Shown here in pieces: positions 34,201 through 41,800 of a DNA stretch of 64,000 bases. This stretch comes from Cheilinus undulatus. Taxonomy: Eukaryota; Chordata; Actinopteri; Labriformes; Labridae. Below the pieces are notes generated by a model. The model was given only the letters and a program-made list of their open reading frames with translations, was not told the origin of the DNA and searched no databases. The DNA lies in contig NC_054870.1 in assembly GCF_018320785.1 (NCBI RefSeq), positions 3,105,199-3,169,198 on the forward strand, in the 5' to 3' direction. Every line of letters begins with the position of its first letter. Within the stretch, counting starts at the first letter, position 1. Both the position numbers and the translations under genes were made by a program.

Positions 34201-35421
34201 AATTTGGCATTTTTGATCAAAACAATGACAAAAAAATCCTCTTTAATGTCTAAGCAAAAACAGATTTCTACAAATTAGTTTCATTGAATAAAAATGTATA
34301 ATGCAAAGTAAGTGACTGCATAAATATTCACCCACTTTTAGTCAGTATCCAGCAGAGTCATCTTTGGCTGCAATCACAGCCCTGAGTCTGTGTGGAAAGG
34401 TCTCAACAGGCTTGCACATCTGGACACTGCAATTTCACTCCATGCTTCTTTGCAAAACTGCTCAAACTCTGTCAGGTTGCATGAACAGCCTTTTTCAAGT
34501 CCAGCCACAAATTCTCTTTTGAATTGAGGTCTGGGCTTTGACTCTGCCTCTCCAGAACATTCTCCTCTTTAAAACATTTCTGTGTAGCTTTCTCTGTATG
34601 CTTCGGCTCATTGTCTTTATTGATAAATAAATAAATATACTCCAAAGACGTAGTTCTCTAGCAGACTGAATAAGACTGTCCTCCAGGATTTTCCCATATT
34701 TTTCCATATTCTTTTTATCCTCTACTGCAAGCCTTACAGGGCCAGCTGCCAAGAAGCATCCCCACAGCATGATGCTGCCACCACCACGCTCTACAGTGGG
34801 GATGGTGTGTTTGTGATGATGTGCAGAGTTAAGTGTCTTGTCTGATGGCCACAAAGATCCATTACAGTCTCATCAGACCAAAGAACTTTCTTTGTAGAAA
34901 TCTGTTTTCACTCTGAAATTTTTTTTTTTTTTTGGTCAAAAAAGCCAAATTATATTCACCATAGTTGATTTATAAGATCAATAAAAAGGGTTAAACATCC
35001 AAGTGGTCAACATTTTATAGGTACTGTATATCTAAAAATAGGTACTTTTTATATCAAAGCTAATGTCTCTTTTTGCTCCCTGCAATTAGAACCATGAGTC
35101 ATTTAACCTTTTTTTTCAACAGCAGTGAGCAGCTCAAAAAAACTGTTCCTTTAAAATCCAACTGAAAGAAACATTTTAAAACAGCAGCATGTTATTCTTT
35201 TTGTCAGAGTCGAGGAAATCCAGACGAAGGACATGAGCCTGGACAATCAGGAGCAGAGGGACCAGAAACTACACAAGCAGGAGCCTCTGGAGAAGAGCCC
35301 ATCCAACCAGGGTCTGCAGGACCAGAATCTGAACTCACTGGAGCTTCAGGCCATCAAAGCAGAACTGAAGGAGCTCCGGACCCTGGTCCAGCAGTTGATT
35401 CAGACCAGGTCCGAGTCTTAA
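13189..35421 (+). CDS. ankyrin-repeat TRP-type cation channel, subfamily unassigned (19 exons, 820 residues)
   Basis: All 19 exons join in phase (2463 nt with stop). Residues 1-132 are a polar N-terminus. Residues 133-302 hold about five ankyrin repeats with the usual marks ([52 protein letters not shown]). A linker of about 75 residues leads to a pre-S1 segment ([17 protein letters not shown]). Membrane segments follow: S1 about 379-402, S2 417-439, S3 497-520, S4 525-552, S5 557-592, pore loop about 597-625, S6 about 630-660, ending [13 protein letters not shown] as in many TRP channels. The tail ends in a Leu/Glu/Lys-rich coiled coil about 785-815. The predicted role is a tetrameric plasma- or organelle-membrane cation channel. 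HPV...KW..YG resembles TRPA; S4-S5 and S6 look more like other TRP groups. The pore ([16 protein letters not shown]) lacks the filters I know from TRPV, TRPA or TRPC. Ligand and gating are unknown. Confidence 0.82.
14323..14473 (+). CDS. TRP-type channel exon 2
   Basis: It encodes an acidic/serine-rich stretch ([20 protein letters not shown]) followed by a basic cluster ([10 protein letters not shown]). The acceptor is GGTTGTTCTCAG and the donor GTGAGA. No domain is recognised. The basic cluster could contact lipid or the channel core; this is inference. Confidence 0.75.
14552..14709 (+). CDS. TRP-type channel exon 3, ends in the first minisatellite unit
   Basis: It encodes [20 protein letters not shown] to [11 protein letters not shown]. 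The last 11 bases (codons for T-D-Q) and the GTAAC donor together are one unit of the 14-bp repeat that fills the start of intron 3. The coding end and the splice donor are therefore part of the array. Confidence 0.8.
14699..16718 (+). repeat. minisatellite: about 144 units of a 14-bp repeat made of a 5' splice site
   Basis: The unit is ACACAGACCAGGTA with variants such as ACATAGACCAGGTA and ACAAAAAACAGGTA. The first unit spans the exon 3/intron 3 junction (ACACAGACCAG|GTA). Most units carry CAG|GTAA, so intron 3 begins with a long ladder of donor-like sites. Every third unit puts a TAA in each + frame. The minus strand is open in all three frames because 14 is not a multiple of three and the unit has no stop. 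Longer blocks inside are duplicated. Confidence 0.95.
16719..17009. other. rest of channel intron 3
   Basis: Unique AT-rich sequence between the minisatellite and exon 4, ending in a TTTGTTTAAATCAG acceptor. Nothing else seen. Confidence 0.5.
17010..17106 (+). CDS. TRP-type channel exon 4 (ankyrin repeat)
   Basis: It encodes [20 protein letters not shown] then [12 protein letters not shown]. The donor is set by phase: the GT right after GAG would put exon 5 out of frame, while T|GTATTT ten bases on joins to CA-TGG and gives HEVNKSWSVD with normal ankyrin spacing. The donor is weak. Confidence 0.72.
17288..17428 (+). CDS. TRP-type channel exon 5 (ankyrin repeats)
   Basis: It encodes [20 protein letters not shown] and [20 protein letters not shown], which are canonical ankyrin helices and loop. 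The acceptor is the second AG of TTTCCAGAG, chosen because only it keeps the frame with exon 4. The donor is GTCAGT. Confidence 0.78.
17812..17973 (+). CDS. TRP-type channel exon 6 (ankyrin repeats)
   Basis: It encodes [20 protein letters not shown] through [11 protein letters not shown]. Two TPLH/TPLQ ankyrin motifs are plain. The acceptor is CTCTCCTCAG and the donor GTACAG, phase 1 to phase 1. Confidence 0.85.
18711..19786 (+). mobile_element. Mutator-like family copy 2, with nested element
   Basis: It starts TAACCTTGCAGAGCAAG and ends ATCTGGCGTGTCGGGATA, like the two ends of the 60400-60922 element. The middle includes CAACACTGAAAGCTTTTCAT-type blocks also present in copy 1 and copy 3. 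A second inverted-repeat element (19008-19242) interrupts it. No intact frame. It is in channel intron 6. Confidence 0.5.
19008..19242. mobile_element. nested short element with inverted AATTTCCACATA ends
   Basis: Perfect 12-bp inverted ends AATTTCCACATA / TATGTGGAAATT, extendable with mismatches to about 20 bp. The body is GC-richer than its surroundings. The same sequence recurs at the end of 61360-61484. Confidence 0.6.
20435..20544 (+). CDS. TRP-type channel exon 7 (last ankyrin repeat)
   Basis: It encodes [20 protein letters not shown] then [25 protein letters not shown] is the loop of a further ankyrin repeat. The acceptor is TTTGTTTCAG and the donor GTAACC. Confidence 0.82.
20738..20843 (+). 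CDS. TRP-type channel exon 8 (linker)
   Basis: It encodes [20 protein letters not shown] then [15 protein letters not shown], the link between ankyrin repeats and membrane domain. It continues the reading phase on both sides (phase 0 in, phase 1 out). Confidence 0.8.
20966..20994 (+). CDS. TRP-type channel exon 9 (29-bp microexon)
   Basis: It encodes only [10 protein letters not shown]. It is supported because it restores the phase from exon 8 (1) to exon 10 (0) and has a consensus GTAAGT donor. The acceptor TTTTGAAG is poor in pyrimidine, so this is the least certain exon. Confidence 0.55.
21664..21705. repeat. perfect 42-bp palindrome
   Basis: GACTTGCGATCATATCAAAC and its exact reverse complement meet around a central AT with no loop. 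It lies in channel intron 9. Confidence 0.92.
21815..22037 (-). mobile_element. hAT-like terminal fragment
   Basis: The minus strand begins CAGTGGTTCTCAACTGGTGG then GTTTGTACCCAAAAGTGGGT, a phrase common to hAT-type ends. Only one end is recognised. Confidence 0.5.
22690..22930 (+). mobile_element. SINE-like dispersed repeat, 5'-truncated
   Basis: It reads TTGCATGTTCTCCCCATGCA through CTCTAAATTGCCCGTAGG and TGACAGCTGGGATAGGCTCC to a GAATGGATGGATG tail. The same family occurs at 27272-27626, 28593-28928, 29115-29233/30782-30945 and 31130-31335. Confidence 0.7.
23340..23431 (+). CDS. TRP-type channel exon 10 (pre-S1)
   Basis: It encodes [20 protein letters not shown] then [11 protein letters not shown]. 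The HPV...KW..YG pattern is what I know from the pre-S1 region of TRPA-type channels. The acceptor is CTGCTCTCAG and the donor GTAAAC. Confidence 0.85.
23561..23675 (+). CDS. TRP-type channel exon 11 (S1)
   Basis: It encodes the first membrane helix ([20 protein letters not shown]) and a short external loop ending RYTLPE. The acceptor is TGATGCCAG and the donor GTAGTG. Confidence 0.85.
23915..24085 (+). CDS. TRP-type channel exon 12 (S2)
   Basis: It encodes S2 ([20 protein letters not shown]) and a long basic cytoplasmic stretch ([16 protein letters not shown]). It is exactly 57 codons, phase 0 to 0, so skipping it would keep the frame but remove S2. Confidence 0.85.
24243..25088. mobile_element. 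non-autonomous hAT element with perfect 8-bp TSD and T-rich interior
   Basis: Ends CAGTGGTTCTCAAA and TTTGAAAACCACTG are inverted. Perfect 8-bp duplications GTCTAGGG flank it at 24235-24242 and 25089-25096. The interior is TTTTTGCC / TTTTGACC runs. It sits in channel intron 12, inside what looks like an older CAGTGGCGTAGTCTAGGG-type element. Confidence 0.85.
25230..25300 (+). CDS. TRP-type channel exon 13
   Basis: It encodes [20 protein letters not shown] then RDLW, the basic S2-S3 loop. The acceptor is TTTCCGTGTAG and the donor GTAACA. The tryptophan codon is split into exon 14. Confidence 0.8.
25425..25540. mobile_element. end fragment of the Tc1-type element seen at 31358
   Basis: CAAATCATTTCATTCCACTT then GCCAACTTTTTTGGAATTGG is the terminal phrase of the large Tc1-like family. 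Only one end remains. Confidence 0.45.
25823..25990 (+). CDS. TRP-type channel exon 14 (S3-S4)
   Basis: It encodes S3 ([20 protein letters not shown]) and S4 ([20 protein letters not shown]). S4 has few basic residues on its outer half, as in other TRP channels, so strong voltage sensing is unlikely. Confidence 0.87.
26568..26905 (+). mobile_element. Mutator-like family copy 3, right end lost
   Basis: CCTTGCAAAGAACATGGATT then CATCCATCTTTCAAAGCTCC and CCAATCAGAGCCATCTGAGG match copies 1 and 2. The right terminus is absent. Confidence 0.5.
26899..26944 (+). repeat. 12-bp tandem repeat
   Basis: AACTATGACAGT is repeated about 3.5 times without change between units. Confidence 0.85.
26976..28027. 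mobile_element. hAT-like element with perfect 8-bp TSD
   Basis: Ends TAGTGTTGTAG and GTACAACACTA are inverted. Perfect duplications CCCAGAGG flank it at 26968-26975 and 28028-28035. TCTTGGTC-type repeats fill both subterminal regions. A SINE with its own TSD is nested inside, giving the order of insertion. No transposase remains. Confidence 0.82.
27272..27626 (-). mobile_element. SINE-like retroposon with 11-bp TSD, nested
   Basis: Perfect duplications CATCTCATTTT flank it at 27261-27271 and 27627-27637. The minus strand has a head with GCACGGCGGTTAGGGGTTAG and CTTCCTCCCACTGCCAAAAA and ends in TAGAAAATGGATGGA. Target duplication and family distribution show retroposition. Confidence 0.8.
28385..28503 (+). 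CDS. TRP-type channel exon 15 (S4-S5 linker and S5)
   Basis: It encodes [20 protein letters not shown] then [19 protein letters not shown]. Gly-Pro followed by a short linker into S5 is typical of TRP channels. The acceptor is GTGTTTTCAG and the donor GTGTGT. Confidence 0.87.
28593..28928 (+). mobile_element. SINE-like copy with tRNA-like head
   Basis: TGGTGCAGTAGTTAGCACTG and GGTTTGATTCC (28650-28660) are spaced like RNA polymerase III A and B boxes. The later part matches the dispersed family (ATTCTAAATTGCCCACAG). It is diverged. Confidence 0.55.
29115..29233 (+). mobile_element. SINE-like copy, left half (split by piggyBac-like element)
   Basis: GTGTGGAGTTTGCACGTTCT through CTCCCACAGTCCAAAGACAT and AACTGGAGACACTACGTTG is the middle of the SINE family. 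Its continuation is at 30782-30945. Confidence 0.7.
29234..30781. mobile_element. piggyBac-like element inserted at TTAA, splitting a SINE
   Basis: TTAA borders both sides (29234-29237, 30778-30781) and the ends CCTCCT / AGGAGG are inverted. The right end GGGTCTCAGGAGGTTAA is a familiar fish piggyBac terminus. The interior is degenerate with runs of AATTTTT and GGGAATTT and no transposase. The SINE sequence reads continuously if the insert is removed (normal family text GCCCTTAGGTGTGAGTG). Confidence 0.7.
30782..30945 (+). mobile_element. SINE-like copy, right half
   Basis: GGTGTGAGTGTGAGCATAGC through TGGCAACCAGTCCAGGGTGT and ACCCTGAACAGGATAAGTAG is the 3' part of the family and continues 29115-29233. 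Confidence 0.7.
31130..31335 (-). mobile_element. SINE-like copy, inverted
   Basis: Minus-strand version of the same family (AGACTCTACATTGTCC, CTTTCTCCCACAGTCCAAAG, GTGTGGAGTTTGCATGTTCT). Confidence 0.65.
31358..32640 (+). mobile_element. Tc1/mariner-type transposon relic with broken transposase
   Basis: It starts CAACCCCTACTGCAAAAAAG then TTGGGGCACTGTA. The + strand carries transposase pieces in shifted frames: [15 protein letters not shown] (helix-turn-helix), [14 protein letters not shown] (first Asp), [21 protein letters not shown] (second Asp replaced by His) and [15 protein letters not shown] (Glu). The right end is lost. It is inactive and lies in channel intron 15. Confidence 0.8.
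32768..32972 (+). CDS. TRP-type channel exon 16 (pore loop and S6)
   Basis: It encodes the pore loop ([20 protein letters not shown]) and S6 ([20 protein letters not shown]). The N-M-L-I-A-L/M run at the end of S6 is the most conserved TRP hallmark in this gene. It lies 4.3 kb from exon 15 across a repeat-filled intron. Confidence 0.9.
33227..33434 (+). CDS. TRP-type channel exon 17 (proximal C-terminus)
   Basis: It encodes [20 protein letters not shown] and on to GRITAQIK, the cytoplasmic helix after S6. The acceptor is TGTATTTAG and the donor GTGAGT. No known binding motif is seen. Confidence 0.85.
33552..33610 (+). CDS. TRP-type channel exon 18
   Basis: It encodes [20 protein letters not shown]. 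The acceptor is GTGATTGCAG and the donor GTGAGA. The final Gly codon is split into exon 19. Confidence 0.78.
33740..34047. mobile_element. piggyBac-like MITE flanked by TTAA
   Basis: TTAACCCCTTAATGCCCATT at the left and TTAACAGGCATCAAAGAGTT AA at the right are inverted copies with mismatches, bordered by TTAA (33740-33743, 34044-34047). The 300-bp interior is non-coding. Confidence 0.75.
34122..35028 (-). mobile_element. Tc1/mariner transposon relic with long inverted ends
   Basis: Inverted ends of about 140 bp (TGCAGTGTCTATAAAAAGTA left, TTTTATAGGTACTGTA right) contain a shared AAACAGATTTCTACAAA segment. The minus strand retains a short transposase piece with [11 protein letters not shown]. 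The rest is deleted. It lies in channel intron 18. Confidence 0.82.
35208..35421 (+). CDS. TRP-type channel exon 19 (coiled coil, stop)
   Basis: It encodes [20 protein letters not shown] and ends [19 protein letters not shown]. A heptad-like pattern of Leu/Ile ([20 protein letters not shown]) indicates a C-terminal coiled coil, which could drive tetramer assembly (inference). Confidence 0.82.
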
Positions 35422-37576
35422 CAGATCTGAGTCTGGTGAACCTGACTGATCCGTCCTGACCAGAACCATCAGATCTTAAGACCATGAGAAGAAAGAGCTC
35501 CTTTGATTTTGGAGCAATAACTGATAAAAAGGAGGAAGTTTGTGTGACAACAGAGGTTGGAGCGTGAAGGAAGCTGAAGTGAATCTGATCATAATTGTTT
35601 CATTTCATTTGAATAAGTTATTGTAGCTCAATTCATCCTCACTTAACTCTACAATGTTGCCATGATAAAAGAAGATTTCATGAAAACAGAAAATGAAATG
35701 GGATTTATCTGTTTTGATGACCTTGAAGTAAAAACTTGAGATAAAGAGTGATGTTTGATGCATTTATAAAGCCAGCTTCAGCCTGCATGGTTGAAAAATG
35801 AAGCCAACATGGAGGTTTAGAAAACTGCTGAAGCTCCAGAAGTCACATTCATGTTAAAATACCTGCATTTGGGATAAAATTATAATATTTACAGCCAGGT
35901 TCAAAGAATGATTTAGGTCTGAAGAGTTCATGCCTTACTGGCACACACTGTATAGCAGTTAGGTTTTTTCATAACTCATCTCTTTTGGTTTAAATAAGGA
36001 CATGAAGTTAGGCATAAGTAGGAGTATGGCTGATTTAACTGCCAGCACATTGTATCTGTTTGTCAGGAGGCCTCTCTGTGGGTTTCTAGGTTGCCCAAGG
36101 CTCACATGAGATTCAGATAAAGTTTCAAGGCGTAACATATTCATATCAATGCAAAATAGCCTCTTTAATGCTTGTTATAGTATCTTTAGTCATATTAAGA
36201 CGATATGGTTGTACAAATTCCCATGACACACTTTTAGTTTAAAGTTTAAGTCAACCTTTTGATGGCCTCTGCAGCCCTCTTCAGCATCTAAATGGCTAAC
36301 ATCCCTCAGTTTTCTTTAGGCTTTTTGCAAATAATTATTTAAAGCTGTTGTAAGAAAAGCTGAGTCCTCCCAAGACCCACACAGAAAACCTCAACATAAG
36401 TTTGTTTACATCGATAAAACACCTACAGAAGAGGCCTGCACACAAGTGATCTAACCAAAAGAGCTCACACAAAACTTTCCATCATGTTTCTAATTGTGAT
36501 TTTAAGAAAATTCATATTCCAATCCATTTTGACTGCCTCAGGGGAGAGAGCGCTGTGCCCCACCAAGGAGACCCGGACCCCAGACTGGGAACCAGTGTAT
36601 TAGTATTCAGCTCAGGTATGGGAGCATATGCTGTTTTGGCATTTCACTGCGTCAACATGCAGGCTCTTGTCCAGCAAAACTGAGACACAATTGACTTTTA
36701 GCATCAGGAGGCTAATAATTTAGACCCTGGTAGTTTTGGGATTTGTGAAATAATTTTTTTTTTCTGTGTACAACATAAAACAGTGTAAGCATCCAAAACT
36801 GGAAAACTGACATTTTCATAGATGGGGTAAGAGTTTCATCCTCATCTGTTTTGGGGAATATGGTGCTGTTCATCCTGCTTACGTGAACAGCTGATGGAGG
36901 GGACAGGCATGTTTGTTTTCTGGCTGAAGTTTCAATGTAAAAAAAAAATAGTACTCACAGTTTTTTTTGTTTTCCTTTGAACAAATGTTTGTCAGCATTT
37001 ACAGCCTGTAAAAACAAGACAGCCGTTCCCCATCTCACATAGATCTGCTTGCAACATCCAGAAAGAGAATTGTCTGTGATTGAAAAAAGCTGAATCACAG
37101 GCAGCATCAGCAGACAGCTTGGTTTGGGCTGTGACGGCTCAGTTCGGACAGCTGTGGACGTTGTCCTGCCCCGTTGGTTCAGGAATCTTTGGTCTGAACT
37201 GGGTTTAATAATAAGATCAGGCACCAGCTGTACACTCTAACTCAGTTTAATGTAGCTTAGCTCATGATGAGCATCTGTACATCTTGATATAACATTGGTC
37301 AAGTTTGTCAATTTATCAGTTTATCAAATGAGGCCAATAAAGAATGATTAATTATGCAGATTATTTTAGTAGTTAATACTCCTGAATATAGAAGTATTTT
37401 CAAAGCAAAAGCACATATTGAATGTGAATGTTCTCTTGTGGAAAAGGAGCTGAAAGTATGCCTTGCCTTGTGACATTTGGTTTCTTTTTTTTGGGGGGGG
37501 GGCACTTTTACATATTACCAGGGGCAAAAAATCTGTTGGAAAAAAAATAACAAATTCCACATCTTTGGGTTAGAGA

Positions 37577-37617
37577 TGGCCTCCATTGGCCCCCAAACTG
37601 GGGGCCAATGGAGGTCA
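37577..37617. repeat. hairpin with 18-bp arms and 5-base loop
   Basis: GGCCTCCATTGGCCCCC and GGGGGCCAATGGAGGTC pair around AAACT with a single mismatch. The arms hold no known motif apart from ATTGG/CCAAT. Confidence 0.85.
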
Positions 37618-37919
37618 ACAAGTTCATGGTCCATTTTTAAGTTAACCATATTCTATCTTTAACCTGAATAATAACCACTCTTACTGAAGCACCAAAACAA
37701 TATTTTATTTATTTAATGCTCTAGTATAATGTAGCCTTTTCAAAATAACCCTCTTTTTTTTAAACAGAATTGACCTTTTTAGATGACATTGCCAATGTGG
37801 ACAGGCACACTGACATAATAAACGACTGGAAAAGTATTGCTAGACTCCATAGCCACGATGCAAGGAAATAAAGTAGAAGAAACTGAGACAACTTTATTGG
37901 ACAACAACTGAATAATCAT

Positions 37920-38385
37920 GAAGAGAGACCAAAAAAATGAAATTAGGTGCAAATAAGCAGCAAAAATTGATAAAAGTGGCAAATAGAAGTTGCAAACTGA
38001 GAGAAAAATGGCAGAAAATGTGGCAAATAAGGGCAAAAAGCAAGAACTTGTTTAAAGTGGCAATGAGACTTGGCAAAAGTTGGTAACTGTTGGCTAAAAA
38101 AGTGGAGAAATGGGGGGAAAAAATGGGTTAAAGGTGGCAAGTAGCAGCAAAAATTGGCAAAAAGTGGCTAAAAAGAAGCGGCAAAAGTTGGTGACCCCCC
38201 CACCCCCAAAAAAAGAAAGAAAAAGAGGACAAAAATGAGCATATAACAACAACAACAACAACAAAAAAAAAGTAAAAAAATTGAATCAAGCAGCTTGAAA
38301 GGGACAAACAACAACGAGGAAAAACGGTTAAAACTGGAAAAAAAGGCAAAAATGGGCAAAAGTTGCCAGGTTTCCATCTGGTACC
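37920..38385 (-). repeat. A-rich degenerate repeat (GGCAAAA-type), reverse of the T-rich repeats
   Basis: Phrases such as AAAAGTGGCAAATAGAAG and AAAAATGGGCAAAAGTTGCC are the complement of the TTTTGCC runs inside the hAT-like elements. Terminal inverted repeats were not found. A CAA run (38243-38272) lies inside. Confidence 0.55.
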
Positions 38386-38754
38386 CAAAATATATACAAT
38401 TCAGTATATGTGAGGAAGAAAAAAGTTAATCTACTTATGTTTTATTTTGAGTATCTTTTGAGTTTTATTCCTGACAGATATTAAAGCAGCTCAAACAGAA
38501 AACCAAACAGGAATCTACCATTGGGAATTATAAGAAAACTTCATGCATGTTTATGAACTTCCGCACTCATTTAAAACCCCAAAACAACGCTTTACATTAT
38601 CAGGAGGCCGCTCCTTGCAGTATGGGACCACAGACTGCGCGGTGGAGTGGCCCATTTAAGTCTGAGATAACAGTCTGGCCCCGCCCCCCCTCAGCTGTTG
38701 ATGATTTCCGGCTCCGATTTTTCTCCTGTAGAAGCCACTCAGAGCAGAGGGAGG

Positions 38755-38766
38755 AAAGATGGCGGC
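38755..38766 (+). promoter_or_regulatory. YY1 / TISU-type element over the ubr2 start codon
   Basis: AAAGATGGCGGC matches the known TISU consensus (SAASATGGCGGC) at 11 of 12 positions; only the -4 base differs. TISU elements bind YY1 and direct initiation on very short 5' UTRs. The surrounding 250 bp is GC-rich with an ETS-like TTTCCGG at 38705-38711, as expected of a TATA-less housekeeping promoter. The transcription start is not determined. Confidence 0.55.
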
Positions 38767-38842
38767 GGCCCAGTCCGAGAGAGATCTTCCATCCGATTTA
38801 TGTTCTGAATTCCTGAATTTCTCCGCCAAAGACACCGCGTCG
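38759..38842 (+). CDS. ubr2: ubr2 exon 1 (start)
   Basis: It encodes [20 protein letters not shown] then FSAKDTAS and ends at a GTAAGC donor, phase 0. The ATG is in strong context within a GC-rich promoter region. Sequence identity to other UBR2 N-termini is low, but position, phase and size fit. Confidence 0.85.
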
Positions 38843-41800
38843 GTAAGCGACTCCCTGAACTTTAGACCCCGCTGACCCCCACCAGAGATATCTCTGCGTC
38901 ACACATGTCTTTTTCACTCGTATAACGTCACATTTGGCGTTTAACCTGCCTGCGTCTTGGCTTGTTTTTCCAGCCCTGCTCGGCTACACGGAGCCAGTGC
39001 TAACGCTAAGGCTAGCTGCAGCGCTCGGAGTGATCTGTAAAACATCTGGACTTGAGATTAAAGCTGTCAGAAACAGCTGTCAGTTAGCCCGAGCTCACTG
39101 CTATAACCACTACTGTATAGGCCACGAAAACAACGATGTTCTTTACTAGGTTATAACGTGTGACAACGTTTATTTAGAGTAATCCCAGTGTCTAAAGAGT
39201 CTTGTAGTTTTTTACCAACCGTCGTTTTGACGTTAAGGTAACCGCCGAGCCGTCAAACCCTGGGACACAGGTTTAGATAACCAGGCACTGTTTAAGTTTT
39301 CTTTATTTTGACATTTTAATCAGACACAGGGCCTTAAAAACGTCAAATGATGTTGGAAACATTTATGAGAGGTTGAAATAAACTCAGGTCGACACGCCTG
39401 GGCCACCAAAGCACAAGCAAACAAGTGACTCTGTATTGTCTTAGTTATATAGGTTAAATACATGCAGTTACATCGACATATAGCTAGCCTTCATGTGGAA
39501 ATAAAGTTACACATTTCTGTATGACATTTTATAATACAGTATGCATTAGCAATGATATTATGAAGATAATTTCATCATATTTAAATATACTTAATATTTT
39601 TTCGGAAAAATAAAGATGCTAGGCAGAATATTCAAGAAAGATTTATAGTTTTAACCGCCAAATTCACCGTAGTTTAATGTATTTTCCATGGACCTGTTGA
39701 CACTGTGAAGCTAGCTGTTAATAAAGTTTCCTGTGGGGTATTTGGCATATAGTCAGTGTTAATTTGACTTAGAACTGACTTTGTTTTTTTTTTATTTTAC
39801 ATGACATAAATCTACTGAGACATATATAATGTATTACCTTTTAGCTTAAAGACATCAAGGTTTCGTTTTTGGTCCATATCTCCCAGTCCTTCTGTCAGCC
39901 TATAGCTGTTAGTTTTTTATTAGTTTGCAGTTCATTAATGGAGGAGCTTCAGTTGCTGTTTACTGATAGATAATCCTGAGTAAGAGACACAAAATAACAA
40001 AAAAATATATATATATCCACACGTTATTAAGCTATGATCCCCCATGTTGTCCGGTCTGTTCATCCTGGCTGGGGAAACGTTTGAGTCTCATTTCACCAGA
40101 TAATTATAATCATAACAATCAGAAAGCCATTAGTATTTTTGTGCCCAGTTTTTTTTTTTTTTGCTTCAGACTCAAGCATGTATGTAGTTGATATTGAGCT
40201 ATGGGCATTAAGTTTGTACTTGGGTGTCTTCATGTGAAATGACTTGACTATAATGCCACATCTGAAATATTACAATGTAATTTAGCAGATGCTTTTATCC
40301 AACGGGACGTACATCTGACAGGTAGACAGGCGATCCAGGAGTTAAGGACCTTACCCAGGGGCCCAAACTAGATATTGATTCTGTACTGACTGGCATTTGA
40401 ACCATTGACCTCCCATACCAAATCCAATGGTATAACCCACTGAGCTATTCAGTCCCCATAACTTGAAACATGGAGAATGTTATCAAATTTCTGCTTTGAT
40501 ATGCCATATCCCATAAGTAAGGGTTAATGCCCGACGAGGTATCCAGTTATGAGGGATTAATGGACGACGTGGAGGCCTGAACTGTCTGATGCACGCCGGA
40601 CAGTTCAGGCCTCCATGTCGTCCATTAATCCCTGATAATTGAACATCTCGAAGGGCATTAACCCGCTATACCATGGTCACTTGCCAACGAAAATAATTAA
40701 TAGAATTACTATAGGGTATCCACGGGGTCTTGAAAAGTATTAAAAGGTGATAAATCAATTTTGGGAAAATTAAGACCCTTAAAAAGTATTAAAAAGTCTT
40801 ATCACGACTTTATAAAGTCTTAAATTTTGAAAGTATTTTTTCTGAATTAGCTGTCCAAGAGTTTGAGTCCCAAAAACATTGTAAAAGTGTGTGAGTTTAT
40901 TCATTTTTTATTAAAAAAACAAAGATGAGCAGGTACATAAAAAACTAGGCTATTGTGGGTGCGTTCTTAAATTGTCTCTGAGAGCGCCAGAACGAGCTAT
41001 ATCACCGATTTAAATGGTTACAGCTTGAAGTTGTGGTGAGGTATTAAAAAATATTAAGAAGGTCTTGAAAAAGTCTTAAAAAGGTATTAAAATTAACTTC
41101 AAGATTCCTGCATATACCCTGTACTAATGTATAATTTCATACGTTTTGTGATAAAAATAGAAAGTTTTACTAAAACAACAATTTCTTTCCCCTAGTAACG
41201 CCTGAGGTTTTGACTAACAACTACAACAGCCGTTCTAATCCCATAACGTTCTTAGGGAATGTAAATGTCATTCAGTACTCCATTAAATAGGGCGGGCCAT
41301 AGATAACGAAACAGGAAATTGAGTCCGCTCAGCACACCTTCTGAACAGATTGATCAATGAAAAGACATGACGACGAGTGAGACTGAGGGGTATCTGAGAT
41401 CAGACTATAAACCTGTACGTTAACATGAACAGTCATCTGATAGAAAGCTTAGTTTTGGCAGACCAGCTGTTTTAATAAACAGAATAATTCCTTCTTCTGC
41501 ACTATGAGGTCACAGACGTGAAACAGAGCTGTCCATGCACTGTACGTGCTGATTCTCCATCAGACACGTCAATATTTATCAGATATTATCATGCCGGTTT
41601 ATCAGAAGCGTTTCCTTTGGCTCTACAAAGAAATAATGGCTTCTTTTCTTTTGTTTGTGTTATTTGAATCTTCTGACAATAGTTTATAGCAGTTAGAACA
41701 GGAGGGAAGTGAGTTTTTTGCGACACTCACCGCTCAGCATTAAGGCGAGCTTAAAAACAAGGCGTACCTCGGATATAGAAGATAAGAGCGTCTTACGTTA

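Larger units (their letters stand above)
35422..38758. other. intergenic gap between channel gene and ubr2
   Basis: It should hold the channel 3' UTR, but the first AATAAA (about 37333) is 1.9 kb after the stop. No exon or RNA gene is seen. A hairpin (37577-37617) and a repeat region (37920-38385) are listed separately. The last 150 bp is the GC-rich ubr2 promoter. Confidence 0.5.

Noticed and set aside
38547..38816. 89-codon frame overlapping ubr2 exon 1
   Set aside because: Out of frame with ubr2 and lacks any family; the ubr2 ATG at 38759 has a donor in phase with exon 2.
40390..40457. tRNA gene on the minus strand
   Set aside because: The tRNA-like head continues into a V-SINE tail; it is a retroposon.
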